Shown: positions 20,801 through 32,400 of the stretch, piece by piece | Position numbering within the stretch: position 1 is the first letter of the stretch | Layout: each line of letters begins with the position of its first letter | From: Toxoplasma gondii ME49 | Lineage: Eukaryota > Apicomplexa > Conoidasida > Eucoccidiorida > Sarcocystidae | Length of the DNA: 64,000 nucleotides | Reading direction: 5' to 3' | Assembly: GCF_000006565.2 (NCBI RefSeq) | Contig: NC_031477.1 | Span: 1,210,043 to 1,274,042 of the forward strand | Position numbers and translations under genes: made by a program | The notes under the pieces: generated by a model | The model's database searches: none | What the model was told of the DNA's origin: nothing | Seen by the model: the letters and a program-made list of their open reading frames with translations, nothing else

Positions 20801-22822
20801 TAGCAGGGAGGAGTAACTACCTGGATGCAGAAAAGTAGATCGAGAAGGATTGGCGCAGAGAGATGCAGATGGATAGATGCACGCGTCTGTTTCGAGTTGG
20901 GGGGAGAGTAGGATGCACGCGTCTGTTTCGAGTTGGGGGGAGAGTAGGATGCACGCGTCTGTCCTTTTTTCACTCTTGCTTTCTGCATTGCAGTCCTTTT
21001 CATGCCTGGTTCCGGTGTTGCCCCGATGCCGGAAAAGCTCCAGTTCCCTGGGCGTTTCGAGCGAATGGAGGTGAGACGCAAAAGATTTCGAAACGCTTTG
21101 TCTTTTCTCTCCAGACGCGTTGCTGGTGCTTCCTCGCTCCTCAACTGCATGCATATTTTTGTGTAGAGAACTTTTTCCATCTTCGTAGACATGCGTTTCG
21201 TGTGTGAAAAAAGACGAGAAATCGAGCACAGGAGAAGCGAGTTAAATTTCTTGTTGGCGAGCGACCGGCCTGTCACGGGGGTCGTTCCAGAAGGAACAGC
21301 AGAGTCCTTTCTGGAATGTCGGAAGCTGCTCTTCGTTAGAAGTCAGATATACACATGCAACAGTGATGAGAAGCGCCTGAGTCGCAGGTGAGAGCTCCCG
21401 CGAGAGAGACGAAACACCCGGCTTTCGTCTGCCTCTGGGGATTTGAGATGAAGAGGTCCCTGGCCGTTGCGAGAGCTCGTTCCAAGTTTGGAAGCGACAT
21501 AAGTTTCTCAAGTCTTGCAGGAGTTTTCTTGAGGGCGTCTGTGGGTTTCGTTCTCGAACAAGAGCGCTGAATTTTTGAACAGGTTTTCCAGTTGTCCGCT
21601 GTGCCATTCTTGTCGGGCCGTCCATGCAGACCTCTCTTGGCGCGGCATCGGTTCAGCAAAGAGTTTTTCGAATGGCAAAAACCTGAAACAAAGGAGGAAG
21701 AACAGGGAGGAGTGCAGCACGGCGACCATTCCTCTTGGGCGTCTCCCGCTTTCCAGGAAGCGGCGTTCGAGAAGGAACTTGAGGTGCGTTCGTTCCGAGG
21801 GCGTTCTCGCCAGTCAGAGAGTCTTTGACTTCTCCCATTTTGTGCGTTCTCATTTTATGCACATGCCTCGCCTCTCACCGACAGTAGCTCTCTCTCAATT
21901 TGGAGACAGGTATTTCTCCCTCCAGTCCTTGGCTGCTCTTCTAGATGGTACAGTGCTGCCGGAGGAAAGTCCTAGATGATTCTCTGAGTCGCTGTCCGTC
22001 CGTACATTCTCCTTGCTACTCGTTTCGATGTCTTCTCAGACTTCTTTGGAGAACGCCACTCCGATTGCGATTTCGGAAGTCGCATCCTTGCAGCCCAGCA
22101 ACTCTTCCATTTTCCGGATCTTTTACCCGTCGGAGTCTGAGCTGCGTTACGCGCTTGGCATTCTCCTCGGCGAAACGCTTCCTTCCTTCTCCTCGTTTCC
22201 CCGGAGCCTTCTCTCCTCCGACTTCCAGGGTCTTCCTGGGATGTACAAGTGCGTCTTCCCGTAAACAGAGCGGAGGCATGCTCCTCGATGCCTTCTGCTT
22301 CCCTTCTCTGAGGCTCTGAGAACTTCCTAGTTCATCGTGTTCTTTGCGCATGCGCAGCCGCTTTTGACGAGGCCGTTGTGCTCACGAGTCCCGCTTCACA
22401 CAACAGAGCGGTGGAGACTCCAGAGAATTCCTCGCGCGCTCTCAGTCCATGCCTACCTGTTTGTACCGAGAGGCTCAGGAGTTCACCTGCCCAGACAAAT
22501 CGAGCGTACATACCCCAACATCCATATATATATATATATGTATGTATGAATATATTTGTATACATGTATAGAGATATATGGACACAGATGCATTTTGATG
22601 CATATGTTTTTGTGGAGTTCGGGTGTGCAGAAAAGGTTCCGTGTCTCCGCGCGTGTGTGTGTGCATATACGTTTTCAGTCTCTGTGGGGTCAAAGTGTAA
22701 CTTGTTTCGGTTTTGCGTTGTTTCTCTTTCTGTTGTTTTTCAGGGGAGTAGTGTACGTTGAGTTGCCTGGGGTTCAGGTGTATCTCCATGGCGCATGGCC
22801 AGCGCGTTTTGCGGGGAAGTAG
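16165..22822 (+). CDS. GNT-I-like (MGAT1/POMGnT1-type) N-acetylglucosaminyltransferase, type II membrane protein
   Basis: Exons read: 16165-16660 (or 16669), 17423-17526, 18032-18094, 18454-18614, 18733-18791, about 19091-19182, 19526-19620, 20035-20212 (or 20224), 20994-21070, 21583-21783, 22040-22248, 22744-22822. Exon 1 carries a cytosolic head and a signal anchor ([20 protein letters not shown]). Family marks in order: KLFPVIISQ (GNT-I: LFPIIVSQD); [33 protein letters not shown], where GNT-I has EDDLEVAPDFF (metal and UDP-GlcNAc site); FMPGSG (cf. FFPGLGW); [21 protein letters not shown] (cf. GRACIRPEISRT...GQFF); and the C-terminus [16 protein letters not shown] (cf. YRGIVTFQFRGRRVHL). 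The phase does not close between the exons at 20035 and 20994, nor cleanly at 18791/19086, so a small exon or another border is missing there. Role inferred: GlcNAc transfer in the Golgi lumen. Confidence 0.75.
16876..17125. repeat. TA/CATA microsatellite in GNT-I-like intron 1
   Basis: About 250 bases of ATACATACATA and TATATA. A segment of roughly 90 bases appears twice (starting near 16906 and 17003), so the array also has a higher-order duplication. Confidence 0.9.
17818..17875. repeat. TA microsatellite in GNT-I-like intron
   Basis: TATATA run with TTTATA interruptions between exons 2 and 3. Confidence 0.85.
20415..20602. repeat. TA/CATA microsatellites in GNT-I-like intron
   Basis: Two close TA runs with CATA and GTATA interruptions in the intron before the exon at 20994, where the exon phase is unresolved. 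Confidence 0.85.
20875..20961. repeat. 36-bp tandem repeat, 2.4 copies
   Basis: The unit begins GATGCACGCGTCTGT and ends GGGGGGAGAGTAG. Copies lie at 20875-20910 and 20911-20946, and a third starts at 20947 and breaks off into the pyrimidine tract of the splice acceptor at 20993. The two full copies are identical. Confidence 0.9.
22521..22583. repeat. TA microsatellite in last GNT-I-like intron
   Basis: Short TATATATATATG run with GTATGTATG, between the last two exons. Confidence 0.8.
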
Positions 22823-24623
22823 AAGAAGCTGCTTTCACGAGGAAAGAAACGGTTGCTGTGTCTCACCGGAGACGAGCAAGTCCCCTGTCTGAGAGCACGC
22901 ACCCTGCATGCAGGACAGAAAAGGTTTACATGCTAAAGAGACCCCCCGTGGTCACATGTGTCATTTCATTTGTTTATCCGAGTTCTTTCTCTGGTTTCTT
23001 ACTTGAATGCGTTTCTTTTCTTGGTCGCGGTTCCTTGTCTTTTCTGTCTCGCTCTGTTTTCGCCTCTCCCCGCAAAGGTCCTTTCACTTTGTCCGCCTGT
23101 TCTGCGGCCTCTGTTACTTTTGGTCTCACGCGCGATTTCGTTGTTTTTTCGTTCCTTTCTCGCCCAGTCTTCTCACGCACTTTGAATCATTTCGCTTGCG
23201 CACACGCCGGTGTTTGCCTGAAAGGTCGAAGAGCTCAGAAGGAGAGACATGCAAAAGGACTGCTGGCAGAGCGGAAGCTACGCTCGAGCTGTGGGCGTTC
23301 TTTCGGCATCTGCCGGCAAGCGCAGAGTAGCGGAGAAAGACCTCACCGACAGCGGAAACTCAGAAGGCCTCGCGCGAGCAGCCCAGGAACTCCGTTAGGG
23401 AAGAGCTGACAGGAGTTGATTTCTCTTCGATTGCGTCTCCGCTGTCTCCTGGGGTAACGCGTTCCCTGTTTGGGGACGCCAAGCAGTTGCGTAGCGCGGC
23501 GGCGGTACTTACGTCGAGACCACAGTTCGGGGGTATCGTTAAGCATCGCAGGAGTCGAAACCGAGCAAACAGTGTCAGAACTTGGATAGACGGGGAAACA
23601 AAGACTGCCAACACACAGTCCAGGAATCCAATTCGCAGTACATCCTTTCCAGAGAAGCTGACAAATCGTCCTGTCTCAGAGCCTAGGTGTCGACACAGGA
23701 GTCTACGAGTGCTTAGAGTTCTGTCACTTCGCGCATCGTGGTCGCCTGCGTCTCCCATCCTTCTGGATGAACGCAACGTTATAGCTCGCTTTTCCGGCAT
23801 GTTCCTCGGGGAAAACGCTTCTCCGTTTGGAGATAAAAGCGCTCCTGACAGAAAAAAGGAAGTCTGCCTGCCAACACGACAGGGGAGTTCTAGAGTGCCT
23901 TCTGACGCTGCTAAGAACGATCGAGAGAAACAGAGACTCTTTTGATCGGAGTAGCGCAGGGGAACTCCGTCAAGATGCTGGTTATCGGTCAATTGATCTA
24001 TGCAAACGAAGAGGAACTACATCGTCCAAGTGTCGGAGAAGGCTGTCTGAGCGAGTTGCCTGCGTGCGGGGACAACTCTGAATTCTTTGGGTGTAGCGTT
24101 CTCGAAAAAACGAATTAGATGGATGTCACCACCGAGCATTCAGAGTCTTGTGTCGGTAGAACGTCTGGGGAAAGTGTAGAAATCTGAAGAACGCTCTCCC
24201 GTGGCTAAACACATTCGACAACGAAAGGTTCCAGCACCGTGCGACTGAGAGAGTCGACTGAGAAAACGGTAGTTTTATGTACCATCTTTTGAAGAAAGAG
24301 AATTGAAGGTTTGCATGGTATTTCGGTTGGCAAGAACTCGCACAATTTCGTGGAGTTCTCTTGGAAAGAAGAATCTCAAAGTGAGATACGGTGTGGGGTT
24401 GAAAGGTCTTCCTATCTCAGACCGAGTTCGGAGGTAAACCGCAAGATCTGGGAAAGAATGACACCGGACAAAGCAAAAAAGTGTATGCCTGTCAATTTCG
24501 ACTGTTTGACTCGTTTCTTGTTGCAGTCGCAGTGTCAGGTTGAGTCTCCCGCAGTTCGTCCCCATTTTCACCGGCAACAAGCCGAGAAAACCGGCACCTC
24601 CCTCCCACGGTTGAGGAGGCACC
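22823..24623. other. Intergenic region between convergent genes
   Basis: Expected to hold the 3' UTR of the GNT-I-like gene and of the 203-residue gene. A 210-codon frame on the minus strand (23360-23992) has mixed composition and no domain or splice support, so I do not call it. Confidence 0.5.
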
Positions 24624-25235
24624 TCAGTTTACATACGTTTGCCCGGACGCGAGTCTCTGCGTGGAGGTGAAGAGCGGCTTCAAGGCTTGCTCTTGCTGGC
24701 TCTCTCCACTTTCTGTTCGCTCCTCCTTTTCCCCCTCGCCCTGCTTCGCAGCGAGTTTCTGCTGGTCCTTCTCCAGTCGAGCCGTGTACTCAGCAGCTTC
24801 ATAGTAGTTGTAGTGAACACTGATTCCTGGCGCATACTGGTAGCCCGGGTGGAAGGGTACCTGAGGAATCGGTTTTGTCATGTGCCCGTACATCGCAGGC
24901 TGTGGCAGGTACACGCTGTTGGCCGGAGAAGACATTTCTGGGGATGCGGAAGACTCCTGTTGCCCGCGCCACCCTTGCTCAGCACACTGTTGCTCGTACA
25001 TTTGCTGCATCTGCTCGTACTGCTGACGAAGTTGCTCTTGGTTCGGAGACGGTCCTTGCGGCGTTGGCTGCGCAACATGCTGCGCGGAGAGACTATCTTG
25101 GGGATGCCAGCTTCCCTGACAGCTCTCCTGGTCAGCGTACTGTTGCGGGTTGTAGTAGCCTTGCTGAGAGTTCCACGCGGTGGAGTCCGCGGCTTGCGGG
25201 TACGCGGACTGTGGAGGACAAGAAGGCATTGCCAT
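24624..25235 (-). CDS. Unrecognised Q/P/Y-rich protein (203 aa)
   Basis: Single-exon frame with a good start context (CACCATGGCAATG). Residues 1-110 are rich in Q, P, S and Y with QQ-type stretches (YEQMQQMYEQQCAEQ may form a short coiled coil). Residues 120-150 hold an aromatic, proline-bearing part (KPIPQVPFHPGYQYAPG, then VHYNYYEAAEYTARLE) that reads like a conserved short motif. The last 50 residues are charged (KQGEGEKEERTESGESQQE) and end LASGQTYVN. No signal peptide or membrane segment. Composition resembles some apicomplexan cytoskeletal or pellicle proteins, but that is a guess from composition. It could also be an RNA-binding protein partner. Function unknown. Confidence 0.7.
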   Translation of the reverse strand: MAMPSCPPQSAYPQAADSTAWNSQQGYYNPQQYADQESCQGSWHPQDSLSAQHVAQPTPQGPSPNQEQLRQQYEQMQQMYEQQCAEQGWRGQQESSASPEMSSPANSVYLPQPAMYGHMTKPIPQVPFHPGYQYAPGISVHYNYYEAAEYTARLEKDQQKLAAKQGEGEKEERTESGESQQEQALKPLFTSTQRLASGQTYVN

Positions 25236-28200
25236 GGTGAGGACGATTCTGGAAACAGCTAGTTCTGCGAGGCTCTGAGAACTGCAGGCAGTGTACGGTC
25301 CTGACCTTGCAAGACGCCCGGTGGGTGGTAGACGTGTAGCCGAGATATCTGCGCAGAAACGACGCTAGCAAGGGAAGGGTTCCCTTGGTGGCTTCAGGAA
25401 AATTCTCAGTTTCCCGCAGAACACTGCAAAAAGGCAGGTGCGAGAACGGAGTTCTTCGCAGCAGCGACTCTCTCACACAAACGCGCGGGGCTTGGTGGCG
25501 CCACGGGAATACCCACGGCGTGTCTTGTGGATATGGGGAAGCAACGTGGAGAGGAACTGTGTTCGGTGCGTAAAAGAACAAAGAGAAACGCTTCTTTTCG
25601 TCGGAAAAAAAGAAAGTTCGAGACAGTTTCAAGGTGAGATCTACCGCACAATCATCTACCTGTGCTCAGATCGGCCAGAAGACTCTCTCAAAAAAAGTCG
25701 CGGGAAGCTTCTGACCGGGAGACTTCACCCGCTGTTCCACGTAAAAGTGTGTGCTTTCGAACGCACAAAATTAACGCTAGACAGAGGGTTTCAAATCGGC
25801 GACACCCTCCAATGGAAAAGATTTGTTCTGAGACAAAACAACGGAGTCTTGTCTTGCCGCGTGGAGCATCCCGTGACTCAAGACCGCCAAGGTGGTCGGC
25901 TTGTTACTCGGACACCCGTTTTCGCGCTGCTCACGCAAGGGGCCCAGAAGAACTTCAGCGCAGAAAGCAGCGTTTCCCTTGTGGAGAAACGGACAACAAG
26001 CATCCAAGTTTGACAAGGAATTCTTGCGAAAAAGACAGGCGACCCGTAATTCGACTCAGGAAAACGCTTGCTTTGGCTAAATGTGAAAATGACAGCTCGA
26101 CTCGACGACGTTTGCGTCGTGCAAGACAACGGCCTTCTTTCAGCCGTTCGACAATCGGTAATGTTTCTCAGTCGACGCACATGTTGTCTGCGACCTTCCC
26201 ATTCTTTCGAAACCGCACTGTAGAGCAGATCGCTTGCAGACCGAGCTGAGATAGTTCGTCGCAGCTGTGTATTGGCAAACTGGCGTAACCCGACCGTGCA
26301 GAAATTAGCAGAAGAGTGCAGTTTTGCGTTCACTCCGCCGGCAACGTGATGCATGTACAGACGCATGTAAACCGGGGAGGAACAGAACCGCTCAGAAGTT
26401 CTTCTCCATGTGACAGGAAGACTTTCTCATTTCCGTGACAGCCGCTGTCGGAAGGAACACTACGCAGGAGCCTTCCTGATGTGTGCGCTTCCACTTCAAG
26501 GGCGTACTAGCAGCAGCTACGGCAAACGATCCGAATTCCTCTTGTGTTGCGTGGGATTTGTGAACTAGTCTCCGATTGCAACGGAGAGAACAGAAGCAAC
26601 TCAGTCGTGACCTGTACCCCCTGATTTGCTTCAACATGTCAGTATTTGACTTTGAAATTGCGAGGTAAGATTCGCCGAGAAAACCACGGTTTGCCTCAGA
26701 CCACGAAGAGCAGTCAGAAAGCGCGGATCGTGCTGGAGCTTGTGGCGGACTTTCTTTGGCTCAAGCGTAATGAACTCTACTCCAGATACGGCTGAAAGCC
26801 AGACCTTTCTTGTTTTCATTCCTGTCAGCTAGACTGTCGAGCCATCTCGCTGTCGGAAGTCTCGTGCCGACGCCGTCATCTGCACCAGGAGTCAGAACCC
26901 TCTAATGGTAAGGGCCGGCGTTTCACCAGACCGTCAAAGCGTTCGGTCAAGAAAAACGAACTGACTCAACTTCCAGAGACAGAAAGTGGGTCACAGCCAC
27001 GAACAAACGAGCAGACCTGTGTCAACTTACACCGCAAACACGGGTGAGGCGTTTTGGAACTTTTCTCCGACGCCTCAGGCCACCTAGCAAGCTCATTCCC
27101 TTCGACGACAAACGTAGCAATGGTCGTCAGTGAGGATTTACCGCCAATTGTTGCTTTCGAAAGCCTCTTCCTTCAAGCAGGGAGGCGAGCACACTACGGG
27201 CCTCAGCGAGTTCTGTTCCTCGAGAGCTGTCGACGGCCTCCCTTTTCAGCAAAAGCCTCTGCAGGACGCGTTCCCGGATTCTCCCTACACTTTTCGCTAT
27301 ATACATTGACGCCATAAAGAACCGCTTGTGATAGCTGAAAGTGTCGGATTTCAACATGGTCAATTGGAGAGAATCCTTGTGCGATGTTTCCCTACTTGAC
27401 ATTCCGGTTTCAGCACAACTGTAGTTTACCGGGACATTCGTCGGCAGCGTTGAAAGGTTTGTTCAACAGTTGTTTGCTAGCCACGACTTTGTTTCGACTT
27501 CGTCGCACTGCTACTTTCGCGCACACTTCGACACGAGACTTGAAGTCGAACTTCTGCAGCTCCACGGTAGCCGTCAAGACGCTGTTTCGCTGCAGAACAT
27601 CCAGTGAAGATGGAACCGCTTAGTCGTATGTGAGATCGACTCTCGCACACTCCTGGTCAGTTCTTGAAGCTTGTTGTTTACGGGATCCAGGTGCTACCGC
27701 GTTTGCCACTTGAGGTCCTCTATATTATCGTCCAACACACTTCGATCTGCCGCAGGGGTGGTTTGGCGTCCCGATATAGAGTAGATGGACAACATGGCGG
27801 CTAGCACGTTGCGGACATCGTAGCGGCAAGAAGGGAGGAGTGTGCACTCGGTGGACAATGCGTTTTGGTCTATCTCGACGACTTGTCTGCCACGAAGTAC
27901 CTACGCTGTGAAACGGGTCACCTGGTTTCGACCTGTGCGCATGCGCCGCCTTGTCTTGGGTTGCATAGGTGGATCACAATCCCACCGTGTTTAGGTAGAC
28001 AGAAACGAGTGAAGAACTCGGAGAAACGTGCCTCCTTTGCCTTTTCTGCCGACGAAAAGCTGCCCGCCATCCGCTCTTCAGGCCTGCGACGCTTGCGCAA
28101 GTTTCCAGGGAAACGAGGTGTCTGTCGGACAGCTGGCGGGCGCTGTGTGTCTGCGGTGAAGACTCCAGAAAAGAAGATTTTCCTGGATTTCTAGAACTGG

Positions 28201-29403
28201 GCTACGTTTATACCTGACTGCGAAAGGTTTTTACCTCATTCAGTATCTTTTCTCGCCCTGCAAGCCTTAGGTGTCTGTGTGTGTCTCGCGGTCTGCTGCT
28301 CGGGGTCGACCACCACACTGCATGCATGGACAGAACCAAGGACGGTGCTAAATGGTCTCGATTTTCTCCGAGTTTTTGCAGCACCTCTCACTCTCAGAGA
28401 CTCCGGCTGTATGTCTCCACGAAAGCCTTCACTTCCGGGTCGGTTCCTCATTATGAAGGCACCGGTTTACTCCGGTCGTTCCTAGGTTTTCTCTGCCGCT
28501 GCCTCGACCTTCACGCCGACGCTGCTGAGCTCTTTTTTCGCAGGCTCTCGAGTTCCTTCTGTCCGGTGCCCGGCGCTCTTTCCTGTCGCCCTCTTCACTT
28601 TTTCGCCGATCTCCTTTCTCTCCACATTTCCGCGACGCAACTCCTCTTCGACAGAGGAGCAACGTGCGAACTCCGTCCGCGCTGTCTTGTCTAGTCGTAT
28701 TTAGCGCATGCAGCCGTGCTTTTGTGCTGACTACGCGCCTCGTTGACCGAAGCTGCCAGTTTTTTCTCGCTGTGTTTCCACCACCGAGTCCACGCAGGTC
28801 TGTCGCACTTCCCGGAACGTTTTTTCTCCGCGTTCCGGGAGATGCCGTGGCGTTGTGAGGAGCGAAAGACGCAGAAACGGCGCTCGTTTGTCTTTTCATT
28901 TGAGGAAGGCAGGTTCACAGGGAAAATGTTCGACTCTCTCGATTGCGTTCACTGTTTCCGCCGCCGTCGTATTTTCAAGTCAGAACTGAAGGCCGCTCGT
29001 GACCTCTGAAAGAGGCCTCCCTCCTCTCCTTCCTCTTCTTTCTGTGCTTCTCTCGGTTGTCTTCTTCTCCTCTCTGTCTGCACCTCGCGAAAAAAAAACT
29101 TCTGGAGTTCCCGTTGTCTCTCTCACCGCAGTGGCTTTCCACTTTTTCTCTCTCCATGTTTCCTGCTGCCTGTCTCCCTTCCTTGCCTCTCTCTCGTCCT
29201 CTCTCGCAGTGCCTTCTGTCCACTTTCGAACTTGCTCTCCGTGTGCTTCTCTGGATATTGTAGAAGCAGTTTCTGCGTTTTTCTTGATTTCTAAGACGCG
29301 AGATACACCGGACGCAGCGGTGTCAACAAGGCGCTCACGTCGCCAAGAGAAGTCTCCTCTCTGCAGCTCTCTGCTCTCTGTCGACTCCTTCGATTTCCAA
29401 AAG
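25236..29403. promoter_or_regulatory. 4.2 kb region between divergent genes, no supported CDS
   Basis: Should hold the promoters and 5' UTRs of the 203-residue gene (-) and the AP-4 beta gene (+). The part from 28.9 kb to the AP-4 start is strongly pyrimidine-rich and may be 5' UTR or a 5' UTR intron. Small frames on both strands lack any family or splice support. Confidence 0.5.
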
Positions 29404-32400
29404 ATGGCAGCTGCGTCCCCATCTGCTCCTCCTCCCCCGCCGCCAACACACCATGTCGTTGTTCCTCGGCCCCCTGCGGGTCCGCAGTTCTTCGTTGACC
29501 AGAAGCGAGTAAGGTTTTCCGAGTTTCAAAGCGTTTCGAATGCATGCGTCTCGACCCTCTCCCTCGTTCTGCTGATCGAGATCTGATGCCCTAGGCACAT
29601 GCACGCGCCTGTCGGATTCTTCGCTTTTCTCCTCGCGGAATCTCTGTCGACGTCCATCGAATCTTGCAGACATCTGTGTGTCTATGGCTCTTGTCCGCGC
29701 ATCGCTCTGGCTTCCTGGATCCACGTCTCTCAGTCGCTGCATGCACGTTTATCTTCACCCGGCGAAGGCTGTGGATCTCTGCGCCTCTCGGGGTCCGTTG
29801 CGGACGCGTCGCTCCACTTCGCGAGCGCCAACAGGGAAGGGGGCAGAAGGCTGCGATTTGAGCAGAGACACCCGAGAGGAAGCAGCGGTGCTCATGGTGA
29901 AGGCGAACTGTCTCCGCCTTGAGAAAGGCGAAAGCTGAGAGTTCTGTGTCGAACATATTACATGCACCATGGCCCGTCGTTGCTTCCCGACTGTTTCGGT
30001 CGAGACTCTCCTCCTCCGACGGCCTTGTCGATGCCGTCTCTGTTTCCACCGCTGGCTTCGTGCTCTTCTCGCCGTCGCTCGTCTCCTCCACTTTTTTTCT
30101 TTTTTCTCTGGTGTTCTCTCCGTGATCCTCCCCGTTTTTTTTTTCGCGGTTCTCGGCTTTCCTCTGCCTCTTCGGCCAGCTCTGCGTGCTCTCTTCTCTC
30201 TCTCCGGTCCTCCGGCCGTCCACCTCTTGCTTCTCCCCCTGCTCGTCCTCTCTCTGTCTTTCTTCCGACCTTCGCCCTCTCCACATGGCGCTCCACCTCT
30301 TCCCTGTGCTCTCTGATGTCCCCAGGGCGAGCTGTATGAGTTGCGGCAAGTCTTGCGGAGCTTGCCGACCGAGAGGGATGTGACGAAGCAGCGCGACGCT
30401 CTGAAAAAGTTGATTGCCTACATGACGGTCGGTCTCGACGTCAGTCGTCTCTTCGCAGATGTTGTCATGCTCGCCTCCACAGCCGACCTCGTTCAGAAGA
30501 AAATGATTTACCAGTACCTCACAAACTACGCGGGTGCGCGGAAGAGGTCAAGTCGAAAAAATAGATTACAAATCCGTCAAGGTGCCTGTCCTGTCTGCAT
30601 CTGTCCAGGCCCAGGCTCTGGATCCGATTCCACGTTGCTTCCTGGTGTGGATGCGGCGTTCCTGCATCGCGACTTCTTCGTGTGCATCTCTTGGTTTCGC
30701 AGATGTCTGCCCTTGTGCTTTCCTTTCCAGCGTTGCTTTCGCTGCATGCACCTCTTTTGACAGTTTTTGTGTCTCGAGAAAAAGAAGGAACCGTGGTGAA
30801 AAGCGTTCGGCGAAAAGGTCGGATTACACACGGGGCTGGGAGCGGCGACTGTCGGGAACGGTGTGCAGAAGGCGTCCTTCTCTGCGTGGAGCAGGGCAGA
30901 TCTGTTGCGGTTCTCCATGGTTTTCGTGGACGCTGGCCTCTGCAGCTCCGGCTTCGCGTCTCCAGCGTGCGTTCTCGCTCTCCTTCCTTTTTTGCTTCCT
31001 GCTGAGCTTGACGGGCCTTTCAAGTTTCGGTTTGCGGGCTTTTCGTCTCCGCATGCAGATACGAATCCTTCTCTCTCACTCTTGGCCATCAATACATTCC
31101 AGAAGGACTGCAACGATGAGGACCCGCGACTTCGAGGCTTGGCACTTCGCAGTCTCTGCTCTCTGAGGTGAGGACGCAAAACAGTCGACACAGACGTTTT
31201 GTTGGAGTTCACGGTTTTGTGGGGCAGCTGGTTTTCAAGATGCAGCTGAGGCGAACGGAAAGGAGTGCTCTGTCAACTCCCTACTGCTCATTGTTTCGAG
31301 GAATCGGGAACGTTTCAGTTTTTTGGGTCCTTTGTGTATAAACAGTGTACGTTTGCATGCGTCTGCATACGTCTGCATACTCCATGGATGCATCACTGTA
31401 CAGACGCCCTCGTCCGCACACAGGGCGAGGAGGCAGGCGGTCGCCTGCAGTTCGCTGGAGAATGATCTTTCAGGGAAAAGGAGGGGAGACTGGAGCGACG
31501 CGGCCTCTCCTCTCTGCGGAGGCGCCACTTCCGCTCTGCCGTATCGCTGCTGTGATCCCCGCTTCTCAGGCTGAGCTGCATGCTCGAGTACATCGAACCT
31601 GCCGCGCGCAAAGGCGCTTCAGATCCAAGTCCTTACGTCCGTCGAGCTGCAGTCATGGGTGAGTTCCGAGAGAAGAGAAGGGGAAAGACACAGAGGAGAA
31701 GAGAGATATAGGAAAGGAGAGAACGGAGAAGAGAGAGATAGGAAAGGAGACAGAGGAGAAGAGAGATATAGGAAAGGAGACAGGAACGGGGATTCACAAG
31801 ATGAGCTGAGAGAAGAGAGAGAAGGATTCGATTGTGAGAACTCCTTGCGGTGTATTCAAAGAGAGGAAGAAACGCGTTTGTTTTTCGACGTTTTAGACGC
31901 GCGTTTGTCCCTCGCATTTCCATCTGCTTTTGCTGTGTTTTATTTCGCAGATGTCGGACTTGTGTCGTGATTCTGGTGCCTTTGCTGCCTCGTTTTTCTC
32001 CCGGTGTCCTCTTCGCTCGATCGCCCCTCGAGTCTTTGTCTGTTTCTTGGTGTGCTTCGCTCGTTGTAGCTCTTCCCATTTTTTTCTGTTTCTGAGGTGT
32101 GTGCATCCCCTCTCTTTTTTCTCCTGTTTTTTATATCGCCTGTCTCTCTTCTCTTCTCGTCCCTTCGACCAATTTCGTTCTCGTTCTCCGTCTCTTCTCC
32201 CCCTCCTTTTCTATTCCACCTCGTTTCTGCGCGCCTTCGCGAGTCGCGTGTGCTGACTCCTCTGGGCTTCTCTCGAGTTTTTTTTTTCAGGCATGTTGAA
32301 AGTCTGCAAGTTGCTCCAGGAGTTGATGGCGACGGACGAGGAATCGTCGCTGCAACGCATCGACGAAATTCGTCAGCGTCTCCACGAGGCGCTCTTTGAC

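Noticed and set aside
23360..23992. 210-codon minus-strand frame between the GNT-I-like gene and the 203-residue gene
   Set aside because: It has a hydrophobic patch but no signal peptide, domain or splice context, and its composition is like the surrounding non-coding DNA.
28664..28858. Hydrophobic short frame upstream of AP-4 beta, considered as an extra first exon
   Set aside because: AP-4 beta starts naturally at 29404 with a good start context, and no donor joins this frame in phase to it.
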